Numbered from the stretch's first letter, positions 9,031-17,358 are shown. The stretch is DNA of 64,000 bases from Gangjinia marincola (GCF_039523415.1 NZ_BAAAFG010000012.1:197699-261698), one strand, 5' to 3'. Notes: generated from the sequence alone by a model not told the origin. A program made the numbers and translations.

Positions 9031-10128
9031 ATGAATATTCTTAAGAGTATATTTTTGATAGCCCTAAGTGTTACATTATTTTTTTCCTGTGATACAGACG
9101 ATGATCAACCAGATCCAGTGCCGGCCGGAGATTATACCCCGGGATTTTTAGTTTCTCATGAAGGAACGTTTAGCGGAGTTTCAGGATCAACTTCATTTAT
9201 GTCTGCGGATTTGATGAATGTGCAAAATGAAATTTACGAAGCAGTTAATAAGGATGTTGTTGGAAACTTTCAGCAGTCTATTGGCTTTAGAGATAATTTT
9301 GCCTATTTGGTAGTAGATAATACAAATACAATTACTATCGTAAACAGAAATACCTTTAAAAAAGTAGGGGAATATACAGCTGAAGATCACGGTATTTCTA
9401 CCCCACGTTACATCGCCTTTGATGATGATAACGCCTATGTAACGAATCTAGGGGACGCTTTCACACCAACAGATGATTACCTGAGCGTAATTCCTTTAGA
9501 TGAGTCTGAAGATGTAGTCACTGTTCCATTGGCTGAAGGTCCTGAACAACTCTTGGTTCAAAATGGTTTTGTTTATATTACGCATAAAGCAGTTTTTAGT
9601 TCTCAGGGTAGTGAACTTCTTTCTATTTACAATATAGCAACTGGATCTGTTGATGAATTAGTAGTGGGTCAAAGCCCAGATGAAATTTACAGTGATGTCA
9701 ATGGGGATATTTGGATTTTATGTGATGGGAAATTTATATACAATGATGATTTTACTCAAATAATTGATGTTTTACCCAGTAGATTGGTGAGGTTAAGCGG
9801 AAATTCAAATAGCATTTCCCAGACGTATAATTTTACTGACGAGGTTCTGGTGAATTATATGGCGGTTGAAGGCGATAAGATCTATTACATTAAAAATGGT
9901 AGTTTTTATGCCATGTTGGTAAATGCGACTGATGTGCCTGCTAGCTCAATAGCTGCCCTTGAAACTGATGCTATTTACGGGTTGAGCGTTTTTGATAATC
10001 AATTATTTGTGTCAGATGCTGGAACATTTTCTGAACGCGGAGATATCGAGATATATGATGTCAACAGTGGAGTTTTGATCAATGAGCTGGAAGTAGGCAT
10101 GATACCGTCAAAAGTCTACAAGAACTAA
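9031..10128 (+). CDS. Surface beta-propeller lipoprotein, BtuG-like
   Basis: Probably a cell-surface lipoprotein that helps BtuB capture cobalamin. In Bacteroides the beta-propeller lipoprotein BtuG does this and caps BtuB. The 365-residue protein has a lipoprotein signal (SVTLFFSC, Cys at about residue 20) followed by the acidic DTDDDQPDP, a feature of surface-exported lipoproteins in the phylum. Repeating beta-propeller-like segments follow: GFRDNFAYLVVDNTNTITIV, RYIAFDDDNAYVTNLGD and LVQNGFVYITHK, with further copies to the C-terminus (YncE/DUF5074-like). It starts 2 bp after btuB and shares its riboswitch. Equivalence to BtuG is inference from fold type and position. Confidence 0.8.
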   Translation: MNILKSIFLIALSVTLFFSCDTDDDQPDPVPAGDYTPGFLVSHEGTFSGVSGSTSFMSADLMNVQNEIYEAVNKDVVGNFQQSIGFRDNFAYLVVDNTNTITIVNRNTFKKVGEYTAEDHGISTPRYIAFDDDNAYVTNLGDAFTPTDDYLSVIPLDESEDVVTVPLAEGPEQLLVQNGFVYITHKAVFSSQGSELLSIYNIATGSVDELVVGQSPDEIYSDVNGDIWILCDGKFIYNDDFTQIIDVLPSRLVRLSGNSNSISQTYNFTDEVLVNYMAVEGDKIYYIKNGSFYAMLVNATDVPASSIAALETDAIYGLSVFDNQLFVSDAGTFSERGDIEIYDVNSGVLINELEVGMIPSKVYKN

Positions 10129-10137
10129 TTCAATCAA

Positions 10138-10174
10138 AAATCCCCCTATTGAGCTATAGCGGGATTTGATTTTT
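10138..10174. terminator. Bidirectional terminator between the BtuG-like gene and the S41 peptidase gene
   Basis: AAATCCC (10138-10144) pairs with GGGATTT (10161-10167), and a T-run follows at 10170-10174. On the other strand the arm is followed by a GATTTTTG stretch. It sits between two converging genes, so it can serve both. Confidence 0.7.
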
Positions 10175-10189
10175 CCTTTAATAGTTTAT

Positions 10190-11647
10190 CTACTCTTGAT
10201 TGAACTCAACCTGCATTCCTTTGTCCTTGATTAAAGGATTTGAAAGAAATGAGGCAGAAGCTTTACCATCAAACGGAGCAGGAGGCACGGGATCTCCTGA
10301 TATAATTGACAACGCCTCAGCTAACCAGGGTTCATTAGGATCTCCAAGTTGACCTAAATTAGCTACATTTTCCTGACCTAGAAGTATATTAGGAACTAAG
10401 CCATCTACCGGCACAGTTTCATCATTCGCATTTGAGGTTATCAAGACTAAAGGTTGTATAACATAAAAATGGGCTTCATTAAATTCTGGTCCGTTTTTAG
10501 TGAAGTTTTCAGAATCATACAATGTAATAGATGCCTGAGATTTTCCTACCGTCTGATCTCCCACATGGGTTACTGTAATATAGGGTCGCAGACTATTAAT
10601 TAATAATTCACTGGCAGATGCACTTCTTCTTCCGGCAAGAACAAAGAGTCTATTGAGACCTAGACTGTTAATACTTTCTCCCGTTCGTATGGTATCATCA
10701 AATTCATTGGTGATGTCTCTGTTTATATCACCCGATAGAATTGCTGCTTGAATATCTGCATTCCACTGTTCACTGGCATAAAGTTCATCATTGAATTGAC
10801 CGGTAACCATGCTAGAAAGATCTTTGGCACTTTCTACAGAACCTCCTCCATTATAGCGCACGTCAATGACAAGTTCTGTGATACCTTCTGCTTGAAATAT
10901 AGCAAATGCATCATTAAGTTCGTCATCAAAATCAGCTACAAAACTGGTGTAATGAAGGTAACCCACTTTAGATCCATTAACATCGATAATTGAAGTAGTT
11001 AAAATAGGATTTTCAATAAGCTCAACGCGATTGAGGGTTACTGTTTCTCCTGTAGAACTGATCGTATTGCCATTTAAAGTAGCTATACCTAATTCAAAAG
11101 AGCTACCAGATAATAACGCATTAACATCATCCTGATCGTCAAGTACATTTCCATCAACGCTATTAAATAATGTTCCTCTGGTTAGTCCGGCTTCATCTGC
11201 GGGAGATCCGGGGATAACATATAAAGTCGCTAGAAACGTATCAGAACTTCCTTCGATAGAAACATACGTTAATCGTAAACCTGTAGTGGTCTCTTCTCCT
11301 GCAAATTGTGCTTCCAGTTCTCTGTAGTCCAGCGATCTAAAACTAAACCGGTCAAAATCAGTTACCAAATCATTAAAGAACAGATCATCAGCATTCTCAA
11401 ATGAGCTGAGGTAATCTGTATATTCTTCATTTGTACTAAAACGATCATTAGCAAGATTAGGACTGTCTGCTTTGTATAAATAGAACGCATTCATTCCTTT
11501 CCATACAAAATCTTCAATCTCAAGATTACTGGGGTCGTTAAATTCAATAGACTCAACTTCTTTTACTTCATCATCTTCATCTTTAAAACATGATGTCAAT
11601 ATACTTGCACTTATCACTCCTAGGAGTATAACTTTTATACCTTTCAT
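10190..11647 (-). CDS. S41-family peptidase lipoprotein
   Basis: A C-terminal-processing type serine peptidase, probably anchored in the periplasm or at the surface. The 485 residues start with a lipoprotein signal (GVISASILTSC, Cys at about 20) and an acidic linker. A PDZ-like segment follows at about 125-200 (VIPGSPADEAGLTRG, VDGNVLDDQDDV). The S41 domain runs from about 230 (KVGYLHYTSF, ELVIDVRYNGGGSVESAKDLS), with the catalytic-Ser region GRRSASASELLINSL. The C-terminal part ends in the charged QVEFNQE. It converges with the B12 operon across a shared terminator. Its substrate is unknown. Confidence 0.88.
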   Translation of the reverse strand: MKGIKVILLGVISASILTSCFKDEDDEVKEVESIEFNDPSNLEIEDFVWKGMNAFYLYKADSPNLANDRFSTNEEYTDYLSSFENADDLFFNDLVTDFDRFSFRSLDYRELEAQFAGEETTTGLRLTYVSIEGSSDTFLATLYVIPGSPADEAGLTRGTLFNSVDGNVLDDQDDVNALLSGSSFELGIATLNGNTISSTGETVTLNRVELIENPILTTSIIDVNGSKVGYLHYTSFVADFDDELNDAFAIFQAEGITELVIDVRYNGGGSVESAKDLSSMVTGQFNDELYASEQWNADIQAAILSGDINRDITNEFDDTIRTGESINSLGLNRLFVLAGRRSASASELLINSLRPYITVTHVGDQTVGKSQASITLYDSENFTKNGPEFNEAHFYVIQPLVLITSNANDETVPVDGLVPNILLGQENVANLGQLGDPNEPWLAEALSIISGDPVPPAPFDGKASASFLSNPLIKDKGMQVEFNQE

Positions 11648-11754
11648 AGTTCTTATTTATGGGTTAAAAATAAAGAGAATATAGATAGAATAAAATAAAT
11701 TGTAACAAAATGGAGGATGTATCGTCATCACTATGTACGGCAATAAGAATGCCA

Positions 11755-11762
11755 TACTTTTG
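11755..11762 (+). promoter_or_regulatory. -7 box (TACTTTTG) of the ECF sigma operon
   Basis: An exact match to TAnnTTTG, 14 bp ahead of the sigma-factor start codon, giving a very short leader. No distinct TTG was seen at the usual -33 distance. Confidence 0.5.
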
Positions 11763-11776
11763 ACCAAACCAATCAA

Positions 11777-12286
11777 ATGAACCAAGAAGCGTTCTTAACT
11801 TTATTTACTCCTGTACAAGACAAGATGTATAGGTTTGCACTGCGCCTTCTCAGTTCAAAAGAGGCGGCTCAGGATGCAGTGCAAGAGGTGATGACAAAGC
11901 TCTGGAATAAAAGAGAACGAATTAAAGGGTATACCAATCCACAGGCATTTGCCATGACGATGACAAAAAACTATTGTCTGGATCAGCTTAAATTAAAGCA
12001 AAACAATACGATGAGGATTGTGCACAGTAATTATGAGGATCAGGGTAGAAACCCGGCAGCCATTGCAGAAGTTAAAGATGAATTGGATTTTGTCCGTAAA
12101 ATTATGGATCAATTGCCAGAGCAGCAGCAAATGGTGTTGCAGTTGAGGGATATTGAACAACAGGAATTTAAAGAGATTGCAGAGGTATTGGAAATGAGTG
12201 AAACAGCGATACGGGTTACACTTTCAAGAGCACGCAAGAAAATTAGAGAAGAACTTTTAAAAGTACATCGTTATGGAATTGCATAA
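11777..12286 (+). CDS. RNA polymerase ECF-type sigma factor
   Basis: Directs RNA polymerase to a regulon that is not visible here. The 169-residue protein has sigma region 2 (about 8-75: KMYRFALRLLSSKEAAQDAV, QEVMTKLWNKRE, NPQAFAMTMTKNYCLDQLK) and region 4 (about 110-160: LPEQQQMVLQLRDIEQQEF, KEIAEVLEMSETAIRVTLSR). It lacks region 3, as ECF sigmas do. It overlaps the next gene by 14 bp; that gene encodes a one-TM protein placed where an anti-sigma factor would be. Two DUF4252 proteins follow, making a four-gene operon. Confidence 0.92.
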   Translation: MNQEAFLTLFTPVQDKMYRFALRLLSSKEAAQDAVQEVMTKLWNKRERIKGYTNPQAFAMTMTKNYCLDQLKLKQNNTMRIVHSNYEDQGRNPAAIAEVKDELDFVRKIMDQLPEQQQMVLQLRDIEQQEFKEIAEVLEMSETAIRVTLSRARKKIREELLKVHRYGIA

Positions 12287-12701
12287 GGTAAAAGAATTAT
12301 TAGCCAAATATGAAGAGGGAAACACTTCATTGACAGAAGAAAAAATGCTAAGGAGCTATTTTTTAAGTGATCACATAGCTCCTGAGGTCAGCTCATACCA
12401 GCCGTTATTTAGTTTTTATGATAGAGAAGGAACTCAACGATATGAAGCCAAAATAACGGTAAACAGAAGTTCTTATGTAAAGTGGATAGGAATAGCGGCA
12501 TCTATCATTGTCATTTTAAGTTTGTTCTTACTAAATGAATTTGGCACTACTAATGACTTAGGAACTTATGAGGATCCAGAAATAGCGCTAAAAAAGACTA
12601 AAGAGGTACTTCACTTAGTTGGTAGTTTCATGAATGAAGGAACTGAACAATTAGGATACATTAAAGAAATTGAACATACCGGAAATCAAATTTTAAAGTA
12701 A
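12273..12701 (+). CDS. Single-pass membrane protein, possible anti-sigma factor
   Basis: A 142-residue protein with a cytoplasmic N-terminal part of about 68 residues (KVKELLAKYEEGNTSLTEEK), one membrane span at about 70-90 (IGIAASIIVILSLFLL) and a short extracytoplasmic tail. The N-terminal stretch resembles the start of Bacteroidota anti-sigma-like proteins. The start codon lies inside the sigma gene, so the two are translationally coupled. It lacks a recognisable zinc anti-sigma motif. The anti-sigma role is inferred from position and topology only. Confidence 0.65.
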   Translation: MELHKVKELLAKYEEGNTSLTEEKMLRSYFLSDHIAPEVSSYQPLFSFYDREGTQRYEAKITVNRSSYVKWIGIAASIIVILSLFLLNEFGTTNDLGTYEDPEIALKKTKEVLHLVGSFMNEGTEQLGYIKEIEHTGNQILK

Positions 12702-12733
12702 ATAACAATCAAAATAAATAATTTAAAACAGGA

Positions 12734-13264
12734 ATGATGAAAAAACTAGTATTAATTATAGCCGTTCTCCTTTCAACGTATGTGTCAACAGCACAAAACT
12801 TTGATAAGTACGAGAACATGAAAGATGTAAAATCTATGGTGGTGACCAGTAAGATGTTCAAATTGCTCACTAAAATTGACCTGGATAGCAATGATCCTGA
12901 AACACAGCAGTACATTGATCTGATCGAAAACCTAGATAACATAAAAGTCTTCGCGACCGAAAGTCAATCGTTACGATCTCAAATGAAAGCTGATGTAACT
13001 AGTTATCTAAGTTCAAGTTCATTAGATGAGTTGATGAGATTTAACGATGATGGTAAATCGGTAAAATTGTATTCCAAACCAGGCAAAAATAGCGATTACG
13101 TCAAAGAAGTCTTTATGTTCATTGATGGTATTGAAGATGGAAAGCCCATGTCTGTGGTAGTACAAATCAAGGGAGATTTGAGCTTAAAGCAGATCGGTAG
13201 ACTAGCCGAAGACTTAAATATTACCGGAGCAGATCAGTTAAAAAAAGTATCAAAATCTAAATAA
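12734..13264 (+). CDS. DUF4252 domain protein, secreted
   Basis: 176 residues. The N-terminal Sec signal (LVLIIAVLLSTYVSTAQ) is cleaved near residue 21. The DUF4252 region runs from about 25 to 165, with KMFKLLTKI, LIENLDNIKVFATES and DDGKSVKLYSKPGKNSDYVK, then VKEVFMFI and LKQIGRLAEDLNI. Its role is unknown. It is the third gene of the ECF sigma operon and is followed 7 bp later by a second, diverged DUF4252 gene, so it may be the regulated output of the sigma factor. Confidence 0.82.
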   Translation: MMKKLVLIIAVLLSTYVSTAQNFDKYENMKDVKSMVVTSKMFKLLTKIDLDSNDPETQQYIDLIENLDNIKVFATESQSLRSQMKADVTSYLSSSSLDELMRFNDDGKSVKLYSKPGKNSDYVKEVFMFIDGIEDGKPMSVVVQIKGDLSLKQIGRLAEDLNITGADQLKKVSKSK

Positions 13265-13271
13265 GACAACC

Positions 13272-13823
13272 ATGAAATCAGCCTTAAAAATAGTAGCCGT
13301 TTGTTTAACTGTATTCTTAGCATCCTGTGAGCAGGAGCCCACATTACAAGAATACTATGTAGATGCACAGGAAAAAAGCGGAATCATCACCTTTGATATT
13401 CCTACCAGTCTTATGACCGGTGAAAACTCCAATCTTGACCCGGAGCAAAAACGAATTCTTGAAACGATCAATAAAGTAAATGTTTTAGCGATTCCCAGCA
13501 ATGAGGGAAGCTTTACAGCAGAAAAAGAACGCGTATCATCCATCCTAAATGATGAGCGATATAATTTGTTGATGAAAGTAAATGATAACGGCAAGCAGTT
13601 TAAAGTGATGTACCTGGGCGAAGATGATGCTATTGATGAGATCGTAGCCTTTGGAGTGGATCAAGATCGCGGATTCGGACTAGCGCGTATCATAGGAGAT
13701 CAAATGAATCCTGAAGAAATCATGAAACTTGCCTCCAGCATGAAAGATGGTGATTTGAATGTGAGCGGAGTACAGGAGTTTTTAAAAGGTATCGACACCA
13801 GCGGTTTCGAAAGAAAGGATTAG
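13272..13823 (+). CDS. DUF4252 domain lipoprotein
   Basis: 183 residues. The lipoprotein signal VAVCLTVFLASC places the lipidated Cys at about residue 19. The rest follows the DUF4252 layout of its neighbour: ILETINKVNVLAIPSNEG, NLLMKVNDNGKQFKVMYLGE, DEIVAFGVDQD and a C-terminal PEEIMKLASSMKDGD. The two paralogues differ in being soluble-secreted and lipid-anchored. It is the last gene of the ECF sigma operon; the 134-bp palindromic element begins 26 bp downstream. Confidence 0.82.
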   Translation: MKSALKIVAVCLTVFLASCEQEPTLQEYYVDAQEKSGIITFDIPTSLMTGENSNLDPEQKRILETINKVNVLAIPSNEGSFTAEKERVSSILNDERYNLLMKVNDNGKQFKVMYLGEDDAIDEIVAFGVDQDRGFGLARIIGDQMNPEEIMKLASSMKDGDLNVSGVQEFLKGIDTSGFERKD

Positions 13824-13849
13824 TGTTCCTTTTTGAACATACAAACTAA

Positions 13850-13983
13850 AATGAAGCTGTCTAAAAAGTATACATTTTTAGTATTTATGTCAATTGAGCC
13901 TGTCGAAATGGTCAATAACAAGCCTTTAAAGAACTTCGATGGGCTCCATTGACAACTAAAAATTTTTTTGAGACAGCTTCATT
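13850..13983. repeat. 134-bp palindromic element (MITE/REP-like)
   Basis: The outer ends AATGAAGCTGTCT (13850-13862) and AGACAGCTTCATT (13971-13983) are perfect 13-bp inverted repeats. Inside, TTTTTAGT pairs with ACTAAAAA, and GTCAATTGAGCC...TCGAA pairs with TTCGA...GGCTCCATTGAC, so nearly the whole element can fold into one long hairpin. It lies between the DUF4252 operon and an accessory-looking gene pair. This is either a dispersed non-autonomous element or a large hairpin terminator for the operon. Confidence 0.7.
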
Positions 13984-14047
13984 ACTTTTGGGTCAGAGTG
14001 TTTTTAAGAAAATCAAGATTTAGAAACAATTTTTGTAGCTTTATCTT

Positions 14048-14257
14048 ATGAAAGTAAGTTTTTTAACCAAGGAGGAGTCTAAAAGACAGCAAGAAGAGGA
14101 TTTTTTGGCGTTGTCACAATCTGAACGTATGGTGGCATTTTTTAACTTGATACGACAATCTAAACGTTATTTCCCCACCAAATCTTCTATGCCAGAGTTT
14201 GAAAAATCAAATTTTGTAATTGAGATTAAATCAAAAATCAATGATTCGTCACTCTAA
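14048..14257 (+). CDS. Small protein paired with a nucleotidyltransferase, possible antitoxin partner
   Basis: A 69-residue protein rich in K, E, Q and S, with no signal or membrane span (SKRQQEEDFLALSQSERM, FFNLIRQSKRYFP). I recognise no named domain. It begins 64 bp after the palindromic element and overlaps the downstream nucleotidyltransferase gene by 17 bp. A short first gene coupled to a nucleotidyltransferase is a layout seen in MNT- or AbiE-type toxin-antitoxin pairs, but this protein does not show the features of a known antitoxin family. Confidence 0.6.
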   Translation: MKVSFLTKEESKRQQEEDFLALSQSERMVAFFNLIRQSKRYFPTKSSMPEFEKSNFVIEIKSKINDSSL

Positions 14258-14714
14258 AATCATCGACGAATTTATTTCTCAGGCAGCTGCAAAAAAAGTT
14301 AGGATGCTTATGGTTGGCGGAGGGGCTGTTAACTTTCATGGTTATCAACGCCATTCTGCGGATATAGATTTTTGGATTGAAACAACTGAAGAGAATTTTA
14401 ATCGGCTTCTTAACGTATTTAAATCGCTTGATTATGATATTGAGGATTTTCCAGACACGGTGAAGGAAGGTAATCAAAATATTGCGATTAAATTCTCTCC
14501 TGTTGATCAACAATTAGAACTTATCACTCGCTTTTCTCTTGACAAAAGCTTTGAAGAAGCTTATCTTAATTCAGAAGAAGTAATAATACAAGGAAACAAG
14601 ATTCTTAAATGGCGTGTTTTAAGTTATGATGATCTAATAGAAAGTAAATTAAGATCTATGCGACCTAAAGATTTACTAGATATTCAAGAATTACAACGTA
14701 TCAACAAAGACTAA
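14241..14714 (+). CDS. Nucleotidyltransferase-fold protein (DUF6036/AbiEii-like)
   Basis: About 157 residues from the ATG at 14241. The minimal nucleotidyltransferase pattern is visible: GGGAVNFHGYQRHSADIDFW (G-G...D-x-D) and a third acidic region QQLELITRF, then LIESKLRSMRPKDLLDIQEL near the C-terminus. This resembles the DUF6036/AbiEii group, some of which act as toxins or resistance enzymes. An upstream TTG start (14220) is possible but less likely. The stop overlaps the purB stop by 3 bp on the opposite strand. The pair plus the palindrome looks like a small insertion between conserved genes. Confidence 0.75.
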   Translation: MIRHSKIIDEFISQAAAKKVRMLMVGGGAVNFHGYQRHSADIDFWIETTEENFNRLLNVFKSLDYDIEDFPDTVKEGNQNIAIKFSPVDQQLELITRFSLDKSFEEAYLNSEEVIIQGNKILKWRVLSYDDLIESKLRSMRPKDLLDIQELQRINKD

Positions 14715-16048
14715 ATCCCCGTATAACTCTGGGGACTTATTGCCTTGAGTTCTTTTTTGATATCTTCAGCAACATCTAGCGTTTCAATAAAATCTGCGAT
14801 ACTGTCTTTTGTTATTTTTGCATTAGTTCTGGTGAGTCCTTTAAGGGCTTCATACGGTTTTGGGTAGCCCTCTCTTCTTAAGATAGTCTGTATAGCTTCA
14901 GCTACTACCGCCCAGTTATCTTCCAGGTCATGATTGATTTTATCTTCATTTAACAGTAACTTAGATAGTCCCTTCAGCGTAGACTGAAAACCAATAATTG
15001 TATGCCCCAGGGGCACGCCTATATTTCGCAAAACTGTACTATCAGTTAAATCTCGTTGCAATCTACTAATAGGTAATTTAGCCGAAAGATGCTCAAAAAT
15101 CGCATTTGCGATCCCTAAATTACCTTCACTGTTTTCAAAATCAATGGGATTCACCTTGTGCGGCATGGCAGAAGAACCAACCTCTCCAGCCTTTATTTGC
15201 TGCTTAAAATAATCCATGGCAATATACTGCCATACATCACGATTAAGGTCAATTAAAATGGTATTAATGCGCTTTAATCCATCAAACAGCGCTGCCATGT
15301 GATCATAGTGCTCAATCTGTGTCGTGGGAAAAGAGTGTTGTAAACCTAATTTTTCCTGCACAAATTGAGTCCCAAAGGTTTTCCAGTCCATCTTAGGATA
15401 GGCAACTTTATGCGCATTGAAGTTTCCAGTGGCACCACCAAACTTAGCTGCCGATGGGATGTCATTGAGCAAATCTAGTTGCTCCTTTAAACGAACTACA
15501 AATACCTCAATTTCTTTTCCCAGTCGGGTGGGGGAAGCCGGTTGACCGTGAGTTCTCGCCAGCATCGGGATTTTAGCCCAATCTGCTGCTAACGATTCCA
15601 GTTGTTTAATAAGATCAAGCAATAATGGAATATACACTTCATTTACTCCATCTCTTAGTGACATGGGGATAGCGGTATTATTGATGTCTTGTGAGGTTAA
15701 TCCAAAATGTATAAACTCTTTTTCAGTGGATAATCCCAGTCCATCGAACTTCTCTTTGATGAAATATTCAACCGCCTTCACATCGTGATTTGTCACCTTT
15801 TCAATATCCTTTATGGCTTGCGCATCAGCAGTTGAGAATTGAAGGTATATTTTTTTTAAGTCCTCATATTGATTACCAGATACATTTGATAATTGTGGCA
15901 AACCAGCTTCACAAAGGGCGATAAAATATTCTACCTCTACCAGTACGCGGTATTTAATCAATGCCTCTTCACTAAAAAATCCGCGGAGAGACTTTGTTTT
16001 TGATTGGTACCGACCATCAATCGGTGAAATAGCTTGTAAAGCTTCCAT
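14711..16048 (-). CDS. purB: Adenylosuccinate lyase
   Basis: Cleaves SAICAR to AICAR and adenylosuccinate to AMP, both releasing fumarate, in purine synthesis. From the ATG at 16048 (MEALQAISPIDGRYQ) it has 445 residues, normal for the family. The fumarase/aspartase-superfamily signature GSSAMPHKVNPIDFEN is present, as are the substrate-binding pieces FGLTSQDINNTA and ARTHGQPASPT. An upstream in-frame ATG (16066) would add six atypical residues. purC lies elsewhere in this window (52728). Confidence 0.96.
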   Translation of the reverse strand: MEALQAISPIDGRYQSKTKSLRGFFSEEALIKYRVLVEVEYFIALCEAGLPQLSNVSGNQYEDLKKIYLQFSTADAQAIKDIEKVTNHDVKAVEYFIKEKFDGLGLSTEKEFIHFGLTSQDINNTAIPMSLRDGVNEVYIPLLLDLIKQLESLAADWAKIPMLARTHGQPASPTRLGKEIEVFVVRLKEQLDLLNDIPSAAKFGGATGNFNAHKVAYPKMDWKTFGTQFVQEKLGLQHSFPTTQIEHYDHMAALFDGLKRINTILIDLNRDVWQYIAMDYFKQQIKAGEVGSSAMPHKVNPIDFENSEGNLGIANAIFEHLSAKLPISRLQRDLTDSTVLRNIGVPLGHTIIGFQSTLKGLSKLLLNEDKINHDLEDNWAVVAEAIQTILRREGYPKPYEALKGLTRTNAKITKDSIADFIETLDVAEDIKKELKAISPQSYTGI

Positions 16049-16070
16049 AGGCACTAATTTTATCAAGCGA

Positions 16071-16078
16071 CAAATATA
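16071..16078 (-). promoter_or_regulatory. Possible -7 box (TATATTTG) for purB
   Basis: On the minus strand TATATTTG fits TAnnTTTG and lies 22 bp upstream of the purB ATG. No good -33 TTG was seen at the standard spacing. If it is used, the ATG at 16048 is favoured over 16066. Confidence 0.45.
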
Positions 16079-16101
16079 CAGTATCGCAATGCCTAAGAAA
16101 A

Positions 16102-16662
16102 CTAGGGTTCAATTTTTTTTAAAATCTTTCGTGCCGTCGCTCTGTATCCCGCACTTTGATCGGGTGCATCTTTCTTTAGTTGTGCAATCAATGCAGGGTA
16201 GATCCAGTCAATATCTTTCCCCAACCAATACAGACTATAGATGCTATATGCTTTTGGAGCGACTTTAATGTCTGCTATCAGCCAATCAAAACAAATTTCA
16301 GTAAGTTTTTCTTTTCGCTTTCGCGGAAGATAAAGTACTTCCATGGTAATTTCTTGAACATAGCGCGCCTCACACATCAACTGAATCACTTTTGCACACG
16401 GCCGTATGGCAGAACTCTCCTGAAGCTTTCCCGCGTGAGTTAAAAAATAATCTAAATGTTGAAATAGTAGCGATAACTTCTCTTTACAAACAAACTCAAG
16501 TATCCATGCAGCTTTGTGGGAGACCTCTGCGTCATTAGAAAAAATCAATTCAAGCAAGGGTTTGACAAGTGTTGGATTCTCCAGAACAAGTCGTGACGTA
16601 TGCTTCTGGTCCTCTCTAAGGGCAGATGTAGATAGTAAGGCTTCTTTTAGTTGATCATACAT
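16102..16662 (-). CDS. Helical (HEAT-like) protein of unknown function next to purB
   Basis: A 186-residue, probably all-alpha protein: LVLENPTLVKPLLELIFSND, EVSHKAAWILEFVCKEKLSL, and the C-terminal YRATARKILKKIEP. The spacing of hydrophobic helices resembles short HEAT-type repeats. No signal peptide or membrane span is present. I recall similar proteins next to purB in other flavobacteria, where automatic annotation sometimes copies the purB name; no lyase motif is present. It lies 53 bp upstream of purB and 15 bp downstream of the sirtuin gene. Confidence 0.7.
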   Translation of the reverse strand: MYDQLKEALLSTSALREDQKHTSRLVLENPTLVKPLLELIFSNDAEVSHKAAWILEFVCKEKLSLLFQHLDYFLTHAGKLQESSAIRPCAKVIQLMCEARYVQEITMEVLYLPRKRKEKLTEICFDWLIADIKVAPKAYSIYSLYWLGKDIDWIYPALIAQLKKDAPDQSAGYRATARKILKKIEP

Positions 16663-16677
16663 TTGAGATACTACGTT

Positions 16678-17358
16678 TTATGAGATAAGTAATTTATTAA
16701 TTACTTTTTTTACTCCGGTAGTCGCTTTTTCGGCGTAGACCGTAAAATTTTTATGTGAGTCTAGCGTTGGTTTTGGATCAATAAAATAAATGGGGGTATT
16801 TTTTTGCGCAAAATCAATAAGTCCCGCAGCGGGATACACCTGCATTGAAGTTCCTACAATCAGGATGATATCTGCAGTTGAAGTAAGCGTAGCAGCTTTT
16901 TCGATCATTGGCACCGCTTCACCAAACCATACAATATGTGGTCTAAGTTGTGAATTGTGTTCGCAATAGTCCCCTAAGTTCAAATCTTCAGTCCAGTCGA
17001 GAACAAGGTTTTCATCAAAAGAACTGCGTACCTTGCGCAATTCGCCGTGTAGGTGAAGTACATTAGTGCTTCCGGCACGTTCGTGAAGATCATCCACATT
17101 TTGAGTGATAATTTGAACGTCAAAACGCTGTTCTAATCTCGCTAAGTCTATATGAGCCTGATTGGGAGAGACCTCTTTTAACTGTTTTCTTCGTTGATTA
17201 TAAAAATCTAAAACCAGTTGTGGATTCTTGCGATATCCATGGGGTGAGGCAACCTCCATTACATCATGTCCTTCCCACAGGCCGTTAGCATCTCTAAAGG
17301 TGTTGATGCCACTTTCTGCACTCATCCCTGCACCTGTTAACACTACGATTCTCTTCAT
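16678..17358 (-). CDS. cobB: SIR2-family NAD-dependent protein deacylase
   Basis: Removes acyl groups from lysines using NAD+. The 226 residues contain the NAD-binding GAGMSAESGINTFRD (about 7-21), TQNVDDLHERAG with the NVD triad, the catalytic His in HLHGELRKVR, and IVGTSMQVYPAAG. The Y-x-x-R pattern in DFYNQRRKQ marks class III sirtuins, which prefer succinyl- or malonyl-lysine. Only one cysteine is visible in the zinc-module region (GDYCEHNSQL), so the usual four-Cys zinc site is absent. Confidence 0.92.
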   Translation of the reverse strand: MKRIVVLTGAGMSAESGINTFRDANGLWEGHDVMEVASPHGYRKNPQLVLDFYNQRRKQLKEVSPNQAHIDLARLEQRFDVQIITQNVDDLHERAGSTNVLHLHGELRKVRSSFDENLVLDWTEDLNLGDYCEHNSQLRPHIVWFGEAVPMIEKAATLTSTADIILIVGTSMQVYPAAGLIDFAQKNTPIYFIDPKPTLDSHKNFTVYAEKATTGVKKVINKLLIS

